NCBI GenBank assembly: GCA_022717655.1
Contig: JAIIAN010000049.1
Coordinates: 1-16,749 of the forward strand
DNA from: Bacillota bacterium
Lineage (GTDB): Bacteria > Bacillota > Clostridia > Lachnospirales > Lachnospiraceae
Length of the DNA: 16,749 nt
Direction of reading: 5' to 3'
In this document: in pieces, positions 7,111 through 14,917 of the stretch
Layout of the letters: every line of letters begins with the position of its first letter
Position numbering within the stretch: the stretch's first letter is position 1
The notes under the pieces: generated by a model
What the model was told of the DNA's origin: nothing
Seen by the model: only the letters and a program-made list of their open reading frames with translations
The model's database searches: none
Program-made: the position numbers and the translations under genes

Positions 7111-8175
7111 ATGAAAGACAAGATTCAAAAACTGAGAGAACAGTTTCAGAATGAACTTGGAACTGTAAATGCACCTTCTTCTTTGGAAGAACTTCGTCGA
7201 AATTTTTTAAGTAAAAAAGGTTATGTTTCTGGTCTGATGAAAGAACTGGGAAAAGTTCCGCCAGAACAGAAAAAGACAACTGGACAGTTAATCAATACAT
7301 TTAAGCAGGAAGTTGTAGCAAAATTTGAAGAAAAAGAAAAAGAACTCGTTCGTCTGGAAGAAGAAAGAGCCATCAATCAGGCAGAGTCCTACGATGAATC
7401 CCTTCCAACCGAAAATCCATGTGGTTCTTATCATCCAATCACTCTGATTCAGAGAGAATTAGAGGATATCTTTGAATCTATGGGATTTGATGTAGAAGAC
7501 TACAATGAAATTGTAGATGATTATCACTGCTTTGAAGCACTGAATATTCCGAAATATCATCCGGCACGTGATATGCAGGATACTTATTATCTGTCGACAC
7601 CAAACCAGTTATTAAAGAGCCATACTTCCGCTGCACAGAATGCAATCATGAAGAAGTATGCAAAAGCATTAAAAGAAGAAGGACGTCCGATTCGTGCCGT
7701 ATTCCCAGGAAGATGTTTCAGAAATGAAGCAATCGATGCCTGCCATGAAAACACATTCTTCCAGATGGAAGGAATTATGATTGATAAAGACATCTCCATT
7801 TCAAACCTGATTTATTTCATGAAAACCATGCTTTCTGAAATTTTTGAAAGAGATGTAAAAGTGCGTCTGCGTCCTGGATTCTTCCCATTTGTAGAACCTG
7901 GATTTGAATTAGATATCCAGTGCTTAATCTGTGGCGGTGACGGATGCCCATCCTGTAAAAACTCCGGATGGCTGGAACTGTGTCCATGCGGTATGATTCA
8001 TCCAAACGTATTAAAATACGCAGGAATCAACACCGAAGAAGAACCGGACAAATACACTGGATTTGCGTTTGGTCTGGGTCTGACTCGTCTGGCAATGATG
8101 AAATACGGTGTAAAAGATATTCGTGTATTTAACGAAGGTGACTTAAATGCATTGTCACAGTTCGTAAGTAAATAG
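7111..8175 (+). CDS. pheS: Phenylalanyl-tRNA synthetase alpha subunit
   Basis: The 354-residue protein is the catalytic subunit that activates phenylalanine and charges tRNA-Phe as an alpha2beta2 complex. An N-terminal coiled-coil region (about 1-95) precedes the class II core. Motif 1 is near HPITLIQRELEDIF, motif 2 is PGRCFRNEAIDACHENTFFQ with MEG following, and motif 3 is GFAFGLGLTRLAMM. An insert at about 271-293 carries C-x2-C-x4-C-x2-C and then C-x-C, a probable zinc knuckle seen in some Gram-positive PheS proteins. I start at the ATG at 7111 because GGAGG (7101-7105) sits 5 nt upstream; the ATG at 7099 would overlap that site. It is controlled by the T-box and followed 13 nt later by pheT. 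Confidence 0.97.
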   Translation: MKDKIQKLREQFQNELGTVNAPSSLEELRRNFLSKKGYVSGLMKELGKVPPEQKKTTGQLINTFKQEVVAKFEEKEKELVRLEEERAINQAESYDESLPTENPCGSYHPITLIQRELEDIFESMGFDVEDYNEIVDDYHCFEALNIPKYHPARDMQDTYYLSTPNQLLKSHTSAAQNAIMKKYAKALKEEGRPIRAVFPGRCFRNEAIDACHENTFFQMEGIMIDKDISISNLIYFMKTMLSEIFERDVKVRLRPGFFPFVEPGFELDIQCLICGGDGCPSCKNSGWLELCPCGMIHPNVLKYAGINTEEEPDKYTGFAFGLGLTRLAMMKYGVKDIRVFNEGDLNALSQFVSK

Positions 8176-8188
8176 GAGGTGAAGTAAG

Positions 8189-10549
8189 ATGTTCGTATCA
8201 ATGAATTGGATTAAAGACTTTGTAGATTTGGACGGATGGGATTTAGACCAGCTGATTCACAGATTTACACTTTCTACAGCAGAAGTAGAAGGAATTGAAT
8301 ATAAAGGAAAAGATGTAAAAGATGTTGTTGTAGGTGAAATTCTTTCCTGCGAAGACCATCCGGATTCCGATCATCTGCATTTATTAAAAGTGGATGCCGG
8401 AGATGAAGTTTACGATGTAGTATGTGGTGCACCAAATGCAAGAGCAGGTTTGAAAACTGCATTTTGTAAAGTAGGCGGAGAAGTTTGCGGAATCAAAATC
8501 AAAGCTTCCAAAATTCGTGGATATAAATCCTTTGGTATGTGTTGTTCTGCAAAAGAACTGGGAATCTCTGAGACACATGACGGAATCATGGAATTAGATG
8601 CAGACTTAAAGAACGGTACAGATTTAAAAGAAATCTTCCCAATCGACGACGTGGTATTTGAAGTCGATAATAAATCTTTAACAAACAGACCGGACTTATG
8701 GGGACATTATGGAATGGCTCGTGAGTTTGCAGCACTGACAAACCAGCATGTGAAACCACTTGATGTAATGGAAAATTCATACACAGGTGATGCAACTGTT
8801 GCAGTAGAAGTAGCAAACAAAGACCTGGTATTTCGTTACACAAGCATGCGCATTGAAAATGTAACAAAAAAAGTCAGCTCAATGGAAATGCAGATTCGTC
8901 TGTTTTACTGTGGAACAAGAGCAATCAATCTGCTTGCAGACTTAACAAACTACATTATGTTAGAGCTTGGTCAGCCAATGCATGCATTTGACGGAAATAA
9001 AATCGAAAAGATTGTAGTTGACACACCAAAAGAATCCTTCCAGTTCAAAACACTGGATGATGTAGAACGTGAAATTACACCGGATACTTTGATGATCTAT
9101 GATAATGAAACACCGGTTGCAGTTGCCGGAATCATGGGTGGTTTAGACAGTGAAATCGTAGACGGAACAACCTCTGTTGTATTGGAATCCGCAAACTTTG
9201 ACGGAGTAAGTGTTCGTAAATCGGCTTCCAGATTAGCACTTCGTACCGATGCATCTGCACGTTATGAAAAGACACTTGACCCGGAAATGACAATGCTTGC
9301 CGTAAAACGTTTCATCAAGCTCTTAAAAGACGTAGACCCGGAATGTGAATGTGCAAGTAAGATTACAGATGTGTATGTAAAGAAATATCCGGAATTAAAA
9401 GTAGAGTTTGACAAAAAATTTGTAGACCGTTATACCGGAATTGATATTCCATGTGAAAGAATTAAATTAACACTGGAACAGCTTGGATTTAAGACCACAC
9501 AGGATGGAGAAAACTTTGTATCAGAAGTACCAAGCTGGCGTGGAACAAAAGATGTCAGCATGAGAGCCGATATCATCGAAGAAATCACACGTATTTACGG
9601 ATATGATAACTTTGAAATCAAGACAACCTTATCTCCACTTCTTCCTGCAAAAACAACAGAGCGCAGAAAAGAAGAAAATATGATTAAAGATTTGTTAGTA
9701 AAAGCTTACGCAATGAATGAAGTTAATACCAGATTATGGTGTGATCCGGATGCACTTAGAAATCTTGGCCTTGCTCCAGAAGAAAACGTACGTCTTTTAG
9801 GTCATGCAGATGACAACGGAATCTTAAGAACCAGCATGATGCAGAGCTTCCTGCCACTGGTATACAATAACCGTAATTACAAACCAAGCTTTGGAATTTT
9901 TGAAATTGCACGTACTGTATTAGGTGTAAGAGAAGATGAGACAGCAGATGAACATCGTATGCTCGGAATCGCTATGTACAGCAAAGAAGAAAGCGAAAAG
10001 AAATTATATATCCGTGCTGTACAGCTCTTAAATACGATCGCAAGCCAGTTAAAACATAAAAAATTAGCTTACGAAAAAACAGAAGTAAGACACGAATGGC
10101 AGCATCCGAAGAATACAACTAAGATTTTATTAGACGGAAAAGAAATTGGTATCTTAAATACTCTGCATCCAAAGACTTTAGGACATATCGCTAAAAATGC
10201 AGCAGTAGTCTGCATTGAAATTGATATGGATGTATTACTTGCAATTCCGGCTATGGACTTAGAATTCAATGAGCCATCTAAATACCCGACGATTGAATAC
10301 GATTTATCCTTACTCATTCCAGAAGGTGTGCGCTTTGATAATATTTCTGAATGCTGGAAGAAACTGGAACTCGAAATTTTAAGAGAAGTTTCTGTTATTG
10401 ATATCTACGATGCAGCAGGCGTGAAGAGTGTAACCATTCGTCTGTCATTTGGTCTTGATACAAGAACACTGACAAGCGAAGAAGTACAGTCTGCGGTAGA
10501 TGCAATTCTGAAAAATATGAATGAAATCGGAGTTAATCTGAAACTGTAA
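8189..10549 (+). CDS. pheT: Phenylalanyl-tRNA synthetase beta subunit
   Basis: The 786-residue protein has the usual bacterial PheT length and order. The order is an N-terminal start (MFVSMNWIKDFVDL), an EMAP/OB-type tRNA-binding domain (about 40-155, with VVGEILSCEDHPDSDHLHLL), the B3/B4 editing domain (about 210-375, with QPMHAFDGNKIEK and GIMGGLDSEIVDGTT), the B5 domain (about 405-475), a non-catalytic synthetase-like core (about 490-680) and the FDX-ACB anticodon-binding domain (about 690-786, with PSKYPTIEYDLSLLIP). It partners PheS in tRNA-Phe charging and hydrolyses misacylated Tyr-tRNA-Phe. An AGGAGGTG site overlaps the pheS stop codon, so the two are translationally coupled. No truncation is seen. 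Confidence 0.97.
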   Translation: MFVSMNWIKDFVDLDGWDLDQLIHRFTLSTAEVEGIEYKGKDVKDVVVGEILSCEDHPDSDHLHLLKVDAGDEVYDVVCGAPNARAGLKTAFCKVGGEVCGIKIKASKIRGYKSFGMCCSAKELGISETHDGIMELDADLKNGTDLKEIFPIDDVVFEVDNKSLTNRPDLWGHYGMAREFAALTNQHVKPLDVMENSYTGDATVAVEVANKDLVFRYTSMRIENVTKKVSSMEMQIRLFYCGTRAINLLADLTNYIMLELGQPMHAFDGNKIEKIVVDTPKESFQFKTLDDVEREITPDTLMIYDNETPVAVAGIMGGLDSEIVDGTTSVVLESANFDGVSVRKSASRLALRTDASARYEKTLDPEMTMLAVKRFIKLLKDVDPECECASKITDVYVKKYPELKVEFDKKFVDRYTGIDIPCERIKLTLEQLGFKTTQDGENFVSEVPSWRGTKDVSMRADIIEEITRIYGYDNFEIKTTLSPLLPAKTTERRKEENMIKDLLVKAYAMNEVNTRLWCDPDALRNLGLAPEENVRLLGHADDNGILRTSMMQSFLPLVYNNRNYKPSFGIFEIARTVLGVREDETADEHRMLGIAMYSKEESEKKLYIRAVQLLNTIASQLKHKKLAYEKTEVRHEWQHPKNTTKILLDGKEIGILNTLHPKTLGHIAKNAAVVCIEIDMDVLLAIPAMDLEFNEPSKYPTIEYDLSLLIPEGVRFDNISECWKKLELEILREVSVIDIYDAAGVKSVTIRLSFGLDTRTLTSEEVQSAVDAILKNMNEIGVNLKL

Positions 10550-10582
10550 TTGAATAGAATGTAAAATAATAAGATGTGGAAA

Positions 10583-10612
10583 ACTCCTCGCCGGATGGCG
10601 GGGAGTTTTTTT
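10583..10612 (+). terminator. pheST terminator
   Basis: ACTCCTCGCC (10583-10592) pairs with GGCGGGGAGT (10597-10606) around a GGAT loop, with one G-U pair and a T-run to 10612. It sits 33 nt after the pheT stop. Read from the other strand, the stem is followed by TTTT, so it may weakly stop the convergent exporter transcript as well. Confidence 0.9.
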
Positions 10613-10636
10613 GCAGTGTGCCGAGCATGGCACTAA

Positions 10637-10714
10637 TTTGATGAAGCGGAAGTGGAACAAGATCCTTACCTGTTAGAAGAAGAGACCGTGATCCGAGAGC
10701 ATACCAGACTTTAC
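10637..10714 (+). pseudogene. Coding-like stub after pheT, possible gene remnant
   Basis: Reading from 10637 gives FDEAEVEQDPYLLEEETVIR and then EHTRLYLYN. It is noticeably less AT-rich and more protein-like than the exporter DNA that follows. There is a stop codon directly before it, no start codon and no ribosome site. It may be the remains of a gene formerly next to pheT, cut where the reverse-strand cluster ends at 10711. I do not recognise the family, and chance is a real alternative at this length. Confidence 0.25.
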
Positions 10715-11697
10715 TTATATAATATATCACTTATAATATGTTCAATATCCCGCCCACTAATAGAAATATCTTTGATTTGACAATAGTTTGAAACAAGATC
10801 AATAATTGTTTTTGCCTCTACACTTTCAATTTCATATTCAGCCTCTACATAGTAACAATCGTTATATATAAATTTTACTCCATTCATAATAGGGGCAGCC
10901 AATTTCATGGGCATATTATTGTTAACTTCAAAAACAATATGCTTATATTTTTCAAATTCCTTTCTTACATTTTCAATATGATTATCTAGAATGATCTTAC
11001 CATGATCGATTACTATAATCCTTTTGCACAGCGCTTCGATATCTTGAAAATCATGTGAAGTAATTAAAAAGGTTGTTTTTTTCTCTTCATTGATTTTCTT
11101 TATAAAATTTCTAATGCTATTTTTCGATTTTGTATCAAGTCCTATTGTAGGTTCATCTAGATATACAATTCTAGGATCATGTAAAAAAGCCGCCGTAATA
11201 TTGCAACGCATTCTTTGCCCCAAAGATAATTGTCTTTCAGGGACTGTTAAAAGTGAATGTAGATCTAATAATTCAGTAAATTCCCGAAGATTTTTCTCAT
11301 ATATATGCGAAGGAATTTCATACATTTTTTGCAATAAGTTAAAAGATTCTATTACTGGAACATCCCAAAAAAGTAATGAACGATTTCCTGTGACTACACC
11401 AATTTCACGATTATTTTTTCTTCGTTCTTTTGTTGGAATCCTATTGTTTACATAAATGTTTCCTTTTGTTGGAGTTAATATACCTGTAAGCATTTTAATG
11501 GTAGTTGATTTTCCACTACCGTTTGGACCAATATACCCAACTGCTTCTCCTTCTTCTATTGAAAAAACGATATTATCAACAGCTCTTACATTTTCATATT
11601 TAGGATGAAATATATGCAGAAGTTCTTCTTTTAAATTTTGACTACTTTTTTTTCTTTTATATTCTTTGGTTACATTTTCTACCTTAATTAACGTCAT
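10711..11697 (-). CDS. ABC exporter ATP-binding protein (COG4586-like)
   Basis: The 328-residue ATPase has Walker A GPNGSGKST (57-65), signature LSLGQ (157-161), Walker B IVYLDEP (177-183, with Asp181 and Glu182) and the switch His215 in ITSHD. A C-terminal extension of about 100 residues follows. A long N-terminal segment before Walker A (EELLHIFHPKYENVRAV) is typical of ATPases that work with the COG4587/COG3694 permeases, both of which lie upstream on this strand. It would power export across the cytoplasmic membrane of a substrate that cannot be named. The Q-loop position reads GNRSLLFWDVP, with Asn where the family usually has Gln. The gene follows the glycosyltransferase by 24 nt, with a weak GTGAGAAC site. 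It is the last gene of the reverse cluster. Confidence 0.9.
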   Translation of the reverse strand: MTLIKVENVTKEYKRKKSSQNLKEELLHIFHPKYENVRAVDNIVFSIEEGEAVGYIGPNGSGKSTTIKMLTGILTPTKGNIYVNNRIPTKERRKNNREIGVVTGNRSLLFWDVPVIESFNLLQKMYEIPSHIYEKNLREFTELLDLHSLLTVPERQLSLGQRMRCNITAAFLHDPRIVYLDEPTIGLDTKSKNSIRNFIKKINEEKKTTFLITSHDFQDIEALCKRIIVIDHGKIILDNHIENVRKEFEKYKHIVFEVNNNMPMKLAAPIMNGVKFIYNDCYYVEAEYEIESVEAKTIIDLVSNYCQIKDISISGRDIEHIISDILYK

Positions 11698-11721
11698 ACT
11701 GTTCTCACAATCATAATTTTT

Positions 11722-12780
11722 TCATTTTGTTTCGATCAAACTAGATATAGCACAAAAATATTCTTCACCAAAACGTGTAATTGAAAAATTTTTTTCCAAT
11801 CTCAGATAAGCATTTTCAACTAACGAATGATTGTTTTTCAATAAAACCTCGTATACTTTTTCGGCAGCCTTGTCTATACATTCAAAATCTAATAAATAGC
11901 CGGTAGTTTCATTAATAACAAGTTCTTTATTCCCTTCAACTTTTGAAGCTATGACTAATAATTTTTGTGCCATGGCTTCAAGTATTGTGTATGAACAACT
12001 TTCCGTCTCTGAAGGAAGAATTAATGCATCGTATTCACTATATTTCTGTTCAATATTATCTGAAAATCCCTTTAAAATACAATATTCCTCAATACCATAC
12101 TCTATTATCATTTCTTGCATTTTTTCCTTTGCCGGTCCATCTCCCCAAATCTCTATACAAATTTGATTATTTAAAGATTTAGAAAAATATCTTGCTAATT
12201 CTAAAAGTTTCATTACTCCCTTTTCATAGGAAAGCCGACCAACATAAATTAATTTTTTGATTTTATTGTTCTTTTCATTTTCATAATTAAAAGAATTTAG
12301 TCTTACTGCGTTATATATTAAATAACTCTTTTGAGGATTTATACCAAAATTCAAATAAGGTAATCTAGCTGCCAATGATACATTTACCAATAAATCCGTT
12401 CTATCAATGAGTAATTGAAAATACTCTCTCATCATATCTACTTCATCATCATCGTATATACCATGCCCTGTTACAAGAATTTTATAATTTCCTTTATTCT
12501 TAAAGAATTCTTCTTGAATATGAGATGATGCATGTAGATTTACAATATGAAATTTTTCTTTTTCAACACATTTAGTTAATTCTTCAACTCCACTTTCATC
12601 AAATGTAATTTCTACCACTTCTGCATAATTTTGCGCTTTTTTATAGATGTTTTTATTCGCAACAAATAAAGTCAAGTCTATAGGATAACCATTTAACGCT
12701 TCGCACATATGTAGCAAGTGTGTCGTTACGCCTCCATACCCATTCTTGTCATCAATAATTGCCATTTTAATTCTTTCCAT
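11722..12780 (-). CDS. Glycosyltransferase, GT4-type (GT-B fold)
   Basis: The 352-residue protein has both halves of a GT-B retaining glycosyltransferase. The N-terminal half includes NGYGGVTTHLLHM, with a glycine-rich acceptor loop near 14-18. The C-terminal half includes YVGRLSYEKG (Arg182 and Lys187, phosphate contacts), a WGDGP turn, and an E-x7-E motif at Glu260 and Glu268 in SETESCSYTILEAM. It would transfer a sugar from a nucleotide donor to an unknown acceptor at the inner membrane face. No membrane segment is seen. The ATG at 12780 has no good ribosome site and lies 10 nt below a perfect hairpin, so translation may be structure-dependent or weak. The ABC ATPase follows closely, suggesting that the transferred sugar product or its carrier concerns the exporter; this is inference. 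Confidence 0.85.
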   Translation of the reverse strand: MERIKMAIIDDKNGYGGVTTHLLHMCEALNGYPIDLTLFVANKNIYKKAQNYAEVVEITFDESGVEELTKCVEKEKFHIVNLHASSHIQEEFFKNKGNYKILVTGHGIYDDDEVDMMREYFQLLIDRTDLLVNVSLAARLPYLNFGINPQKSYLIYNAVRLNSFNYENEKNNKIKKLIYVGRLSYEKGVMKLLELARYFSKSLNNQICIEIWGDGPAKEKMQEMIIEYGIEEYCILKGFSDNIEQKYSEYDALILPSETESCSYTILEAMAQKLLVIASKVEGNKELVINETTGYLLDFECIDKAAEKVYEVLLKNNHSLVENAYLRLEKNFSITRFGEEYFCAISSLIETK

Positions 12781-12790
12781 AATAAACTTG

Positions 12791-12820
12791 TATGATGTTT
12801 ATAGAAGCCTAAACATCATA
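12791..12820 (-). repeat. Perfect 11-bp inverted repeat upstream of the glycosyltransferase
   Basis: TATGATGTTTA at 12791-12801 and TAAACATCATA at 12810-12820 are exact reverse complements with an 8-nt loop. On the - strand the stem ends 10 nt before the glycosyltransferase ATG, where the ribosome site should be. It could be a regulator operator, a translation-controlling stem or the scar of a lost element. No T-run follows, so it is not a standard terminator. Confidence 0.6.
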
Positions 12821-13240
12821 TTCCTTTCATTTTTCTTAATTTGTGGTTTTTAATATATTCAGATACTGTGAACTATTGATTTATTTCTGTAGCTTGACTA
12901 CTTAACAGATATATATGAAGATTACACATATCCGAATTATTTATCAGCTAGATGTTACCTTAATATCATTTCATCTAAGTCTAAGATGATAATTGTTGGG
13001 AACATAATGCTAGGTTTTATAAAATAAATCTACAATTCAATTTATACAAATATTGTAATTTCCAAACTCAATTATTTTTCTACTATAATTTCTTTATAAA
13101 GTAATATGATCATTGGCATCCAACTTGACAAATAACTATGATAGCTTCTATCTACTGTTATTGGAATTGGCACCACTTTGCCATAACAGCATCATCATAG
13201 GTTTTGAAGCAACACCACATTAAGGAAACAACTGTGCTAA
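12821..13240 (-). pseudogene. Decayed coding region between permease and glycosyltransferase
   Basis: No intact gene lies here, but protein-like pieces occur on the - strand in shifting frames. About 13235-13160 gives TVVSLMWCCFKTYDDAVMAK. About 13170-13072 gives IPITVDRSYHSYLSSWMPMI and then ILLYKEIIVEK before a stop. Nearer the glycosyltransferase are MFPTIIILDLDEMILR and EYIKNHKLRKMKGI before a stop. The pattern suggests one or more genes of the cluster broken by frameshifts. The family is not recognised. Random open frames in AT-rich DNA are the alternative. Confidence 0.3.
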
Positions 13241-13295
13241 TTTTATTATAGGTAAAATTTTCCTAATTTCTTTTTTCTGTTCTATAAAAAGAAAT

Positions 13296-14090
13296 TTACG
13301 TTCCTGTACTATCATACTTTTTCATTCCACAATTCCAAATCCCTATGGCTATGAGCGGTAATAATATAGCGATAAATACTGTACAGATCGGAATAAATAC
13401 AGTTCCTTTTCCAATCAAATAAAGTGTTGGATAATATGAAACAAACGCAAACGGAATAACATATGATATTGTTATCTCTACGACCTTGGGGAAAATAGTA
13501 ATTGGGTATTTAGCAAATTGCCTAATTGTTAAAACCAAATATGCAATATCATTTCCTTGTATTATCCAAAAATTGAGACTATTAAATATCAAATAAATGG
13601 AAGTATTAATACTAGTTCCACAAATAATAAATAAAATTAATAGCAAAAATTTTCCAATCGTGAAAGAGACCATAGCATGATAAATTCCGTAATATATAAT
13701 AATCCCTCCACTGATTATTGTTATAACAGCCTGAAAAGTATATCGATTACCTAACAACTGAATGATAATCGGTAAAGGTCGTACAATAAATTTGTCTAAT
13801 GTTCCATCTCTAATAAATGTTCCAATATTCCATACAGAATCAAAAAAACACTGCCCGATGGCTTCAGGAATCATAGCCATTCCAAACAATATGCATATTT
13901 CATAAAGAGTCCAAGCACCTAATCCTCCAAGCATTTTACAAATAAAGAAAATACCAAAAAAACTTGCAGCTTCTCTTGCGAACATAGCAACACACCATAT
14001 AATAGAATCCAACGGATACTCTGTAAAAGTAATAATTCCAATTCGCATATATGCTTTCATCATAACTAAGTAATAATATAGCTTTTTCAT
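13296..14090 (-). CDS. ABC-2 type exporter permease (COG3694-like)
   Basis: The 264-residue membrane protein has about six hydrophobic segments, including MLGGLGAWTLYEICILFGMA and ITIISGGIIIYYGIYHAMV, and ends with YYPTLYLIGKG and a final helix. The conserved stretch FIRDGTLDKFIVRPL after the third segment is characteristic of this permease family (ABC2_membrane_6/DUF990 type). It would pair with the neighbouring permease and the ATPase at the end of the cluster to form the exporter. An AGGGAGGG site serves the ATG at 14090, and the stop of the previous gene overlaps it as TAAGATG, so the two permeases are translationally coupled. The substrate is unknown; relatives have been linked to export of toxic cations or antibiotics. 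Confidence 0.87.
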   Translation of the reverse strand: MKKLYYYLVMMKAYMRIGIITFTEYPLDSIIWCVAMFAREAASFFGIFFICKMLGGLGAWTLYEICILFGMAMIPEAIGQCFFDSVWNIGTFIRDGTLDKFIVRPLPIIIQLLGNRYTFQAVITIISGGIIIYYGIYHAMVSFTIGKFLLLILFIICGTSINTSIYLIFNSLNFWIIQGNDIAYLVLTIRQFAKYPITIFPKVVEITISYVIPFAFVSYYPTLYLIGKGTVFIPICTVFIAILLPLIAIGIWNCGMKKYDSTGT

Positions 14091-14091
14091 C

Positions 14092-14892
14092 TTACCCTCC
14101 CTGAACTACTACTTTTTTTATAACATGACGAAACAACATACTATTTATTAGAGCGAAAATAATAATCCATATTATTTCTATAAAAATAAATTTCATTCCT
14201 TCAAAACAAGATATTTTTCCCAAATAAAGATTTATTGGAATATAAACCATACCTGCAAAAGGCAGCATGTTCAATATTTCTTCTAAAAATCCAGGGAGAA
14301 GAAAAAGTGGAATGATACCACCGCTTAAAAATTCCATAATCGATGTCTTTGTAAAACTTAACGCATAGTGTGTCAAAGTATAACAACATAACATACCAAA
14401 TAATAATTCAATCATAAACATAATTCCGATTGAAATTAACATACTTATTACAAAAAGGAAAGTATATGTGATATTAAATGGAAGTGTGCCTCCTAAAACA
14501 AAAAATGCAATAAATAGTGTTGGCATCGCTTTAAAAACAGCAAAAAAGATAAATTCTCCAAATCTTCTTGTCCAAAGAATTGTAAATATAGAAACCGGTC
14601 TAGTAAGTTCGGTACCTATTTGTCCGGAATATATCCATTGTGCAAGAGTTTCATTTATACCATCTGAAAACTGAGAACTAAGAACTCTTGATAAGATAAT
14701 ATAACTTGTCATTTGATTTAACGTATATCCTGATATACTATCATATTTTTTAAATATAATTTGCCATATTGCATAGTATAGAAAAACAGAAACTATTGTA
14801 CCAACAATATCGAACCATTGCGCCTCTATATATGCTAAATGTTCCACGAATACCAATCGAATCATATAAAACCATTGTTTTATTTTATTCAT
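14092..14892 (-). CDS. ABC-2 type exporter permease (COG4587-like)
   Basis: The start is the ATG at 14892 (MNKIKQWFYMIRLVFVEHLA), because TTGGAG lies 9 nt upstream; a TTG at 14907 would be part of that site. The 266-residue protein has about six membrane segments. It includes the family-typical stretch WIYSGQIGTELTRPVSIF after the second segment, comparable to the DGTLDKFIVRPL stretch of its partner, and a late SGGIIPLFLLPGFLEEILN motif. It begins 25 nt after the protease gene with no terminator between, so it should share the repressor/protease transcript. It is expected to form a heterodimeric channel with the downstream permease. Confidence 0.87.
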   Translation of the reverse strand: MNKIKQWFYMIRLVFVEHLAYIEAQWFDIVGTIVSVFLYYAIWQIIFKKYDSISGYTLNQMTSYIILSRVLSSQFSDGINETLAQWIYSGQIGTELTRPVSIFTILWTRRFGEFIFFAVFKAMPTLFIAFFVLGGTLPFNITYTFLFVISMLISIGIMFMIELLFGMLCCYTLTHYALSFTKTSIMEFLSGGIIPLFLLPGFLEEILNMLPFAGMVYIPINLYLGKISCFEGMKFIFIEIIWIIIFALINSMLFRHVIKKVVVQGG

Positions 14893-14917
14893 TATATAAA
14901 TCTCCAATAACCTTATT

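Noticed and set aside
10618..10633. GTGCC/GGCAC hairpin after the pheT terminator
   Set aside because: Only a 5-bp stem, no T-run, and it directly follows a much better terminator; probably chance.
14893..14907. TTG start for the first permease
   Set aside because: TTGGAG is better read as the ribosome site for the ATG at 14892.
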